Shown piece by piece: positions 58,301 to 64,000 of a DNA stretch of 64,000 bases. The stretch comes from Coenobita brevimanus. Taxonomy: Eukaryota > Arthropoda > Malacostraca > Decapoda > Coenobitidae. Position 1 is the first letter of the stretch. Each line of letters starts with the position of its first letter. The notes beneath the pieces were generated by a model, which worked only from the letters and a program-made list of their open reading frames with translations, had not been told where the DNA came from and ran no database searches. The stretch is taken from contig CM064681.1 in assembly GCA_032717465.1 (NCBI GenBank), positions 17,662,151 through 17,726,150 on the forward strand, given 5' to 3'. A program made the position numbers and the translations under genes.

Positions 58301-58535
58301 CTCTAAGACTGGGTGTTCAGATGACTTTGTTTCATTTTTATATTTAGAAAGGGAAGTGTGGTGTAACGTGTATGTAGTTTTATGTTGACAGAAGTTGTAT
58401 AAGAGAGTATGCTGGCATACTCTCTGTGTTACTGAGACACTGAGAAAGTTCAGGAATGATAGTCAGACGCTAGTCCAGAGGACCAATAAAACTGGAACTC
58501 CAATGTCGCCCTGTCTTCAGTTTTCAATTCACCTT
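55342..58535 (-). mobile_element. Jockey-like LINE, near full length (family B, copy 2) with poly(A)
   Basis: A T tract at 55342-55358 marks the poly(A) end of a minus-strand element. 56997-56092 encode RT (TYKAYGPDGVPPVALKSC, SYISKVFESILNRKIL, LDISKAFDRVWRKFLI, GVPQGSVQSPTLFLLFINDL, and SYTDDST, where YADD is usual). 56141-55443 encode the C-terminal region (LSQLRSFFSPAQLLTLYRGF). The endonuclease part (57000-58280) is heavily decayed. The 5' UTR matches copy 1 up to about 58535. Stops and the altered YxDD suggest it is inactive. Confidence 0.87.
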
Positions 58536-58731
58536 GGGAGTACTGTTCTGGTCGACTGGTGCTACACTTTACTCCTTGCATTCAAAATTAGCATCCAAGT
58601 TGACCACTTACACGCAAATGTTGCAAGAGTTAAATATATAACTAATCCTCTTTTGTTAAAGTTACGATTCCATACACGTATATATCATCAGTAGTTATCA
58701 TACAGTCGCCTTCTCTGACAGGGCAAGAAAA

Positions 58732-59151
58732 ATGTACAAGGGTAATAGTAAAGTACAACCATTTACACCAAATCGCCTTTGGATTGTGTGGACGTGGCTG
58801 CGAGGAATGTCGGTGCAAGACATAGCCCAGCAGACTGGGTGCAGTACTTCCACAGTCTATCGCTGGATTCATCGTTGGCAGAGGGAGGGGACACTGGTGG
58901 CGAGACCTCGACGAAGGACGTGCCAGAGTTCACCCACGTCTTTGGTGAACAGCAACACCTCAGACCCCTCATCGCAGCGACCAACCAGTATTCCTGCTGC
59001 TTATTACCCACAGTATTATATCACTGACCAAAACATTGGCCCTGTTAGTAACTACGTCTTCGAGATATTCACCCAGAATGTTGCCCAGTTATATAGCCAA
59101 TGCATTTACTTACAGCTGTTGATTAAAACATTGCTCCAGACAACCTATTAA
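58732..59151 (+). CDS. Helix-turn-helix protein ORF (Tc1/homeodomain-like HTH)
   Basis: A 139-codon ORF without breaks. Residues 13-55 (TPNRLWIVWTWLRGMSVQDI, AQQTGCSTSTVYRWIHRWQR, then EGTLVARPRRR) form a textbook trihelical HTH of the kind found at the N-terminus of Tc1/mariner transposases and in related DNA-binding proteins, followed by the basic linker PRRRT typical of such domains. The remaining 80 residues are Ser/Pro-rich and then hydrophobic, with no DDE residues. It might be a transposase N-terminal exon, a solo HTH domain that has been retained, or the 5' exon of a longer gene. I see no TIRs. The preceding bases 58540-58730 show no recognised feature. Confidence 0.55.
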   Translation: MYKGNSKVQPFTPNRLWIVWTWLRGMSVQDIAQQTGCSTSTVYRWIHRWQREGTLVARPRRRTCQSSPTSLVNSNTSDPSSQRPTSIPAAYYPQYYITDQNIGPVSNYVFEIFTQNVAQLYSQCIYLQLLIKTLLQTTY

Positions 59152-59159
59152 TAATTTAA

Positions 59160-59649
59160 TTCTCGGTTCCAGTTAAGCTACAGGAAACTGTTTCACTTAA
59201 CAGAGTACAGTGTAAAGGGCTTTTCCTGTCCCAAGAGATTAAGATTACGGTGCAGTAAGAAATTATTCACGTGACAACAAAAACTTAAGATTTTCTTCTT
59301 GAGTACATGCTACGATTTTTTAAATTTACCATACTTGCTCTTGCAATTCAGTTTTACGAGAAAGCTTTCTTAGATAAAGCTAATATGAAAAGTGTTGTCA
59401 GAGTTGAACAAAATGCATTCGTAATGAGGGGATTAAAATGCAATGTGTATTTATGTTTTGGAGACCAGTAAAACAAACCGTAATGTTAGTGATGTACTGT
59501 CCCCCTTTGTAACTCCTTCACTAGTTTGGCTTATTATATAAACTACTCTTGCCAGGACAAGTTTTAAAATTCATAATAGCACATCGATGGGCATTTGATT
59601 GGGCTAGAATGTATACAGGAACTATACAATATAATCATTTTTCTAGGTC
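59160..59649. other. No recognisable feature
   Basis: AT-rich interval between the HTH ORF and the second Jockey A copy. Confidence 0.4.
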
Positions 59650-60652
59650 AGGTGAAACCACAAGGATCAGTTCTGGTTCCAGTCCTATTCCTAATTCATA
59701 TTAATGAACTCTTATCTTTCACAAATAATCCCATCTATTCATATGCAGATGACTCAAAACTTAACAGTTCGTTTGCACTGGAACACCCATTCACAAAGCT
59801 TAATATCTCTAACTCACATTTCAGTACAGCGATCTCCATAAATCAAGGCTTATCTAAGATCTCTGAATTGGAACAAAGTGACATTACCTCATTTAATGCT
59901 AGGAAAACCAATTACATGCAATATACTACTAGAGATATTGCCTGATTCCTATATTACCTTCTATTATTCTTGTCCCTAAAACTATTGAAATTCTCGATGT
60001 TTCAATTAACAATACCCTCAACTGGACCTCTCGTTAGATCACTTACTAAAACCGCTCCAAAGAAACTTGGATTATTGTACAGAGTCCGTCACTTCTTCAC
60101 CGATGAGCAGTTAGCTATAATTTACAAGAGTCATGTGCACTCTCAGCGAGAATATTGCTCACCCTTGTGGAATGGATGTGGGGAGGTTGCACTAAAACAA
60201 TTAAACAAAATTCAGAACAAAGTTGTTAGAATTATTATTAACCCTACTATGACAAATGAACTATCTCCCTTACAAGTAAGAAGGAATGTTGCTTCCCGTG
60301 CATTATTTTACACATGCAGTACCTTTACAGCATATGTTCAGACAAAGTTGCATCCAATGTGCTACCTCTGCACTCCTTCCCCCTCACTATATGGGCATCT
60401 GGTAGCTCTCATGACTGGACTGTCACACTGCTATGCTGCTGAACTTCTGCCTATCAAAATTCTTTTATTCCCCGAACTGCATCACTTTGGAACTCACTTC
60501 CCCAGAGTGGTTTCCCCCCAAACTTCAACCTACAGCTGTTCAAGAGCAACTATAACAGATTTATTTATGAATGGAGGACGCCTGTAATCACGTCTATGGA
60601 TTATTTTCTTATTCATTTGTTTTTTCTTCCTCTGTTCTGCTATTTAAAAATA
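59650..60652 (+). pseudogene. Jockey-like LINE, 5'-truncated (family A, copy 2)
   Basis: Starts abruptly within RT motif B (PQGSVLVPVLFLIHINELLS), continues with SYADDSKLNSSF, then a frameshift near 59945 and a second open part 59970-60587 (KLGLLYRVRHFFTDEQLAII, REYCSPLWNGCGEVALKQLN). The 3' UTR (TCTATGGATTATTTTCTTAT, then a short A-rich end) is that of copy 1 at 1850-3079, without the long A tract. Confidence 0.85.
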
Positions 60653-61147
60653 AGTCTGCACAAGAAATAAAATGCAAAAATGTGTCCATGGCATTTGTTG
60701 AGGCCAGTCAGTCTTCCAACATTTCACACACCTTCACTCATCACCACTTAGGTCATAATACACACTGAAAACATGAAAAACATGACAGGATTTTCTTTTT
60801 CAAAACTGTTATAATGATATTAGCAAGGGCGACTTTATGACACATCGGTCGACCGTACTGAATATCAGGAAAATTACTAAGTTTTGGGGATATCCAAACC
60901 ATGAAACTGTCTGTGCGTAATTTTTAATGAACAAAGTTGAGATCAATATAATACTGATCACAGGTAATAAATACAAGGTAGGAGATACGAACTAATATTT
61001 AGGTCATCAACAAAGAAAAACATACAATGGTGTATCAAACATAAATTATTAGCATGTCCAATTGAAGAGTCCAGAGTCAACCATATTTTCAAGATAAGCT
61101 TGGTATAAACATAATGCATCAGCATGTCCGACCAAACAGACCAGACA
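60653..61147. other. No recognisable feature
   Basis: AT-rich sequence between the Jockey copy and the SINE. Two similar phrases, GCATGTCCAATTGAAGAGTC (61053) and GCATGTCCGACCAAACAGAC (61122), hint at a short duplication. Confidence 0.4.
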
Positions 61148-61622
61148 GAACTATTATCAAGATCAGCTATCCACTCACTCGATGTAGTGCTGCTTTGGGT
61201 GTCTGCTCTTTCCTCTCTTCCATCCTCCCTCTTCTGTCTTTCCTTCCTTCATTCTTTCCTCTTTCTTCTGCCTACGGGTGACTTTACACTCCCTCTTCTG
61301 TCTTAGTTTCCTTCATTCTTTCCTCTTCCTTCTGCCTATAAGTGGCTCGACACCAGGAAACCATTTAGTAAGCTAGGTGGTAACCAAATAGCCAAATTAT
61401 GGCGCCTGGTGGTTTAATGGGTAATTAAGGTGCTCCAATCTGATTAAGCCAGTGTAGGTTTATGTCTAAGGGATGGGTGGGGCTTATTGCTCACATAATG
61501 CCACTCGGGGATAAGTGAAGCTGGTCACTCTCATCTTAAATGTCAAGAGCAACTTAACTAGACCCGGGTTCCTACGCTCCTTAAGGGGCGAAATAGGATT
61601 GGATGATGGATGGATGGATGGC
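61148..61622 (+). mobile_element. SINE type B, copy 3, with internal 5' duplication
   Basis: Complete type B SINE: 5' module from ATCCACTCACTCGATGTAGT, a pyrimidine-rich part that is duplicated (61227-61288 and 61289-61350 both contain CCTCTTCTGTCTT and TTCATTCTTTCCTCTT), the AAACCATT block, the tRNA-like ATGGCGCCTGGTGGTTTAAT region, TAATGCCACTCGGGGATAAG, and the 3' end TTCCTACGCTCCTTAAGGGG with ATGG repeats at 61600-61622. Confidence 0.8.
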
Positions 61623-64000
61623 AACTTACATTAACGTAAAATATGGAGGTATAATAAAAGTCGTATGATGAACTACAAAAATGAAGACAAATGTTGCAGA
61701 CAATCGAACTTCCTCAAAAAGGACGAATTTATCATGGAGGAAGGGAAGCACTTGAAAAATTAAGACACAAGAAATAGGAAAGCCGATTTTATTCGATGAC
61801 TGTTTGATTAAACGAAATAATAAACTGGCAGTGCAACTGCCAGGGCAATATGCTGCAGGATACCAAGGCAAAAGACGGCAATAAAAAATAAAAACAGACA
61901 AGAATGTAAAACACAATAAAAATATAAACACTAAAAACACACAAAACACACTACAATTACAAAGAATAAAGACAAAAAGAACTTAACACTTCTTAAAAAT
62001 CGATTGCTCAATCTTGGGAAGCAGTCCAGCTGCCTCCACAAAGTTGAGGGTTCCCCCTTCCATGAGGAAACCTTCCCAAGTACCAATGGAAGACGGTAGA
62101 CACCATCACCTGCCTGGTGCTCAGAGAGGTAGCGACGGCGTAAATCCCTAAGACTGGGGTGCTCCACCAGCAAATGCCGAACAGTCAGGGGGATCAAGGA
62201 ACCCTAGCAGATAGGAGGGGAGAGTTCTCCATTAAAAATCCTTGAGAGAACTGAGTTTGGCCAATTCGCAACCGGCACGAAGCCGCCTCCTACCGGGGAG
62301 ACTAACTTCAGTAAGTGAAGGAGGTCACATTACCACAAACAGCATACATTTTGTTAGCTTTCACCGGATCCCAAAAATCATGTCACCAACGCCGAATCTG
62401 TCCAGCAATAAAGGGGTAAAAATGGTATGCAGGCAGCCGATGCATAGGAGGATGGGATCCCACAGTGGCTGGAGAGTGAGCCAATGACATATTAGTCAAA
62501 AGATCAGCCCGCACATTCCCAGACACCCCCATTTGAGCAAGAACCCAACCACAACGGCGAAGGAGAAAAAACACTCTAAAATTGATAAAACTTGAAAAGG
62601 GAAAGGATTAAAGAAGGCTGTAGTGTAAAGCACTGAAGGAGTCACTATATATCACAAACCCAGACTGAGGGAGAGTAGAAATGACTGGCAGAGCAAAAAA
62701 ATTCTTGCCAGTTCCACCTTAAAAACTAAAATATATATCAGTCTTCTATCCATCAGTATAGGCACGGACACAGTCGTCATGAGCAGAGGAATGTTGTAAA
62801 AAGAGAAAGAGGGACACCTGAGAAGGAAGTGAGCTCTTTATACCAATAGTGGACCTGTTGAATGTCTCAAGACAAAATAGCTGATATCCCAACCTCGAGA
62901 TCCGATGCGGAGAAACTGTCAGTCTAAGAACAGAGAAGTGTGGCTTAACAGACCAAACCGTGTAAGAAAAGGGCTTTGGGAAGCTTGGATGGGTTTAATA
63001 AAGAGAAAAATGGGGATTCTGGGAGATCACGGCATAAGCCATGATTTTGGGAGATAGTGAAGATAACAACACCTCATCAATGCCTAACAAAGCAATTTGA
63101 TAGGGAAGTCCAAAAGGAAGACATCATCATCCACCAACAAACTCGAAACTGGGGATGTCCTGTATGCCCCAGTTACCAGACGCATACCAGCATGATACAC
63201 AAAATCTAACAAACAAAGACGGACATCTGTTGCAGAGCAGTAGACCTAACACGAATTTTCAAGTTCTGAAAGAAAAAAAAAAAAAATAGAGATATATGCA
63301 ACAGGAGGGTACGATGGTCTTCACCCTAGAAAGCACAAGCCAAAGCCCTCAGAATATTCAAGACCTTAATACAAATGGCCTTAATGTAACAAATATGAGG
63401 AACACAGGTTAGCCGTCTAGCAAATATAAGACCCAGAAACAGTCTCCTTAACACAGAAGATTCTGCAGCCATAGAGATACTGGCCAGTGTCTGGACGAAC
63501 CTCACGATGATGATAAAAATGCATAGCCACAGTCTTTGCAGAAGGAAAACGGGACCCACGATGATCAGCCCACTGGGAAATTTTATTAAGAGCCATCTAC
63601 AACTTCCCCTCACCCCGAGGCATTAGAGGTGCGGTGACAGAATCGAAAGTTCGTTAACATTACTAAGTACACAATCTGGCAGTACTCTGATCGCACTTTT
63701 CATGGCCACAGCATAGAGAGTAACAGCATGGATACTTCTTTGCGGTACCCCATCTTCACAACCACGGGCATTAGAAAGCACACCCTTCACTTCGACCCTT
63801 TAAAAATGGTTGGACAACAACTACTAAATAAAAACGCAAATGCCCACAAAACCAAGCTCATGAAGAGAAAGTAAGATGCTATGATGCCACGCAGTGTCAT
63901 ATGCCTTCTCCAGATGGAAGAAGACCGTGACCTGGTGGTGGCTACTGGAGAGAGTCTCACAAACAGAAGATTCCAAGGACAGTAGGCATCAGAGGTATAC
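61623..64000 (-). pseudogene. I-like LINE, 3' half with RNase H, degraded (continues past window)
   Basis: On the minus strand, from the window edge: an RT motif A-like HLEKAYDTAWHHS near 63900, a motif B-like GCEDGVPQR near 63760, a conserved RT stretch (RLFLGLIFARRLTCVPHI, KVLNILRALA, 63460-63340), an RNase H segment (WVLAQMGVSGNVRADLLTNM, 62545-62470) and a terminal Cys/His-less tail (PLTVRHLLVEHPSLRDLRRR, 62190-62130). 3' UTR to about 61623, where it abuts the SINE tail. Stops are frequent. It is a different family from the I-like LINE at 25260-30900. Confidence 0.75.

Overview
The window looks like nuclear DNA of a decapod crustacean. That is an inference from four things: long dinucleotide microsatellites about every 2-3 kb, a mix of Jockey-like, RTE-like and I-like LINEs with Penelope, BEL/Pao and piggyBac elements, RTE tails made of (GATA)n, and an arthropod ionotropic receptor with small exons and large introns. 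I see no prokaryotic, organellar, rRNA or intact tRNA genes. Most apparent ORFs are shadows of microsatellites or pieces of dead transposons.

Layout. 0-6 kb: the last three exons of an ionotropic receptor (IR), with a 4.7-kb intron holding a Jockey fragment, a minisatellite and GT and TA tracts. 6-12 kb: an old Jockey-like relic, then an RTE LINE inserted beside a diverged direct repeat. 12-18 kb: SINE copies, GA/CA/CT tracts and a near full-length Jockey-like LINE. 18-23.5 kb: a SINE, a Penelope-like element whose 3' end carries a hammerhead-like motif, a piggyBac transposase gene with broken reading frame and a lost catalytic aspartate, and an RTE 3' end. 25-31 kb: an I-superfamily LINE (gag, endonuclease, RT, RNase H) with duplicated 3' UTR blocks. 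32-35.6 kb: an SGNH-hydrolase-like ORF and a BEL/Pao gag-protease.

35.6-42.6 kb is the most unusual part. Two elements, each bounded by inverted repeats of about 107-145 bp, each carry one gene for an XPG/FEN1-like nuclease with a Cys-rich CXC-like tail. One gene is open and one is decayed. Their terminal repeats differ overall but share a 13-bp palindrome-like motif. No DDE transposase is visible in either element.

42.7-47 kb: a GC-rich stretch with a 99-bp duplication and a degenerate pentanucleotide satellite, followed by nested SINEs. 48-55 kb: mostly unrecognised DNA with a candidate promoter and first exon, a piggyBac-type MITE with TTAA ends, a minisatellite, an old RTE relic and a 420-bp AGT tract. 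55-60.7 kb: two more Jockey-like copies abutting each other, an HTH protein ORF, and a second copy of the first Jockey family. 61-64 kb: a SINE and the 3' part of a decayed I-like LINE that runs off the window.

Interactions. One SINE family ends in the same roughly 45-bp tail plus (GATA)n as the local RTE LINEs, which suggests it is copied by RTE machinery. A second SINE type shares the same 5' module but has a tRNA-like middle and a different tail, so the SINEs here appear modular.
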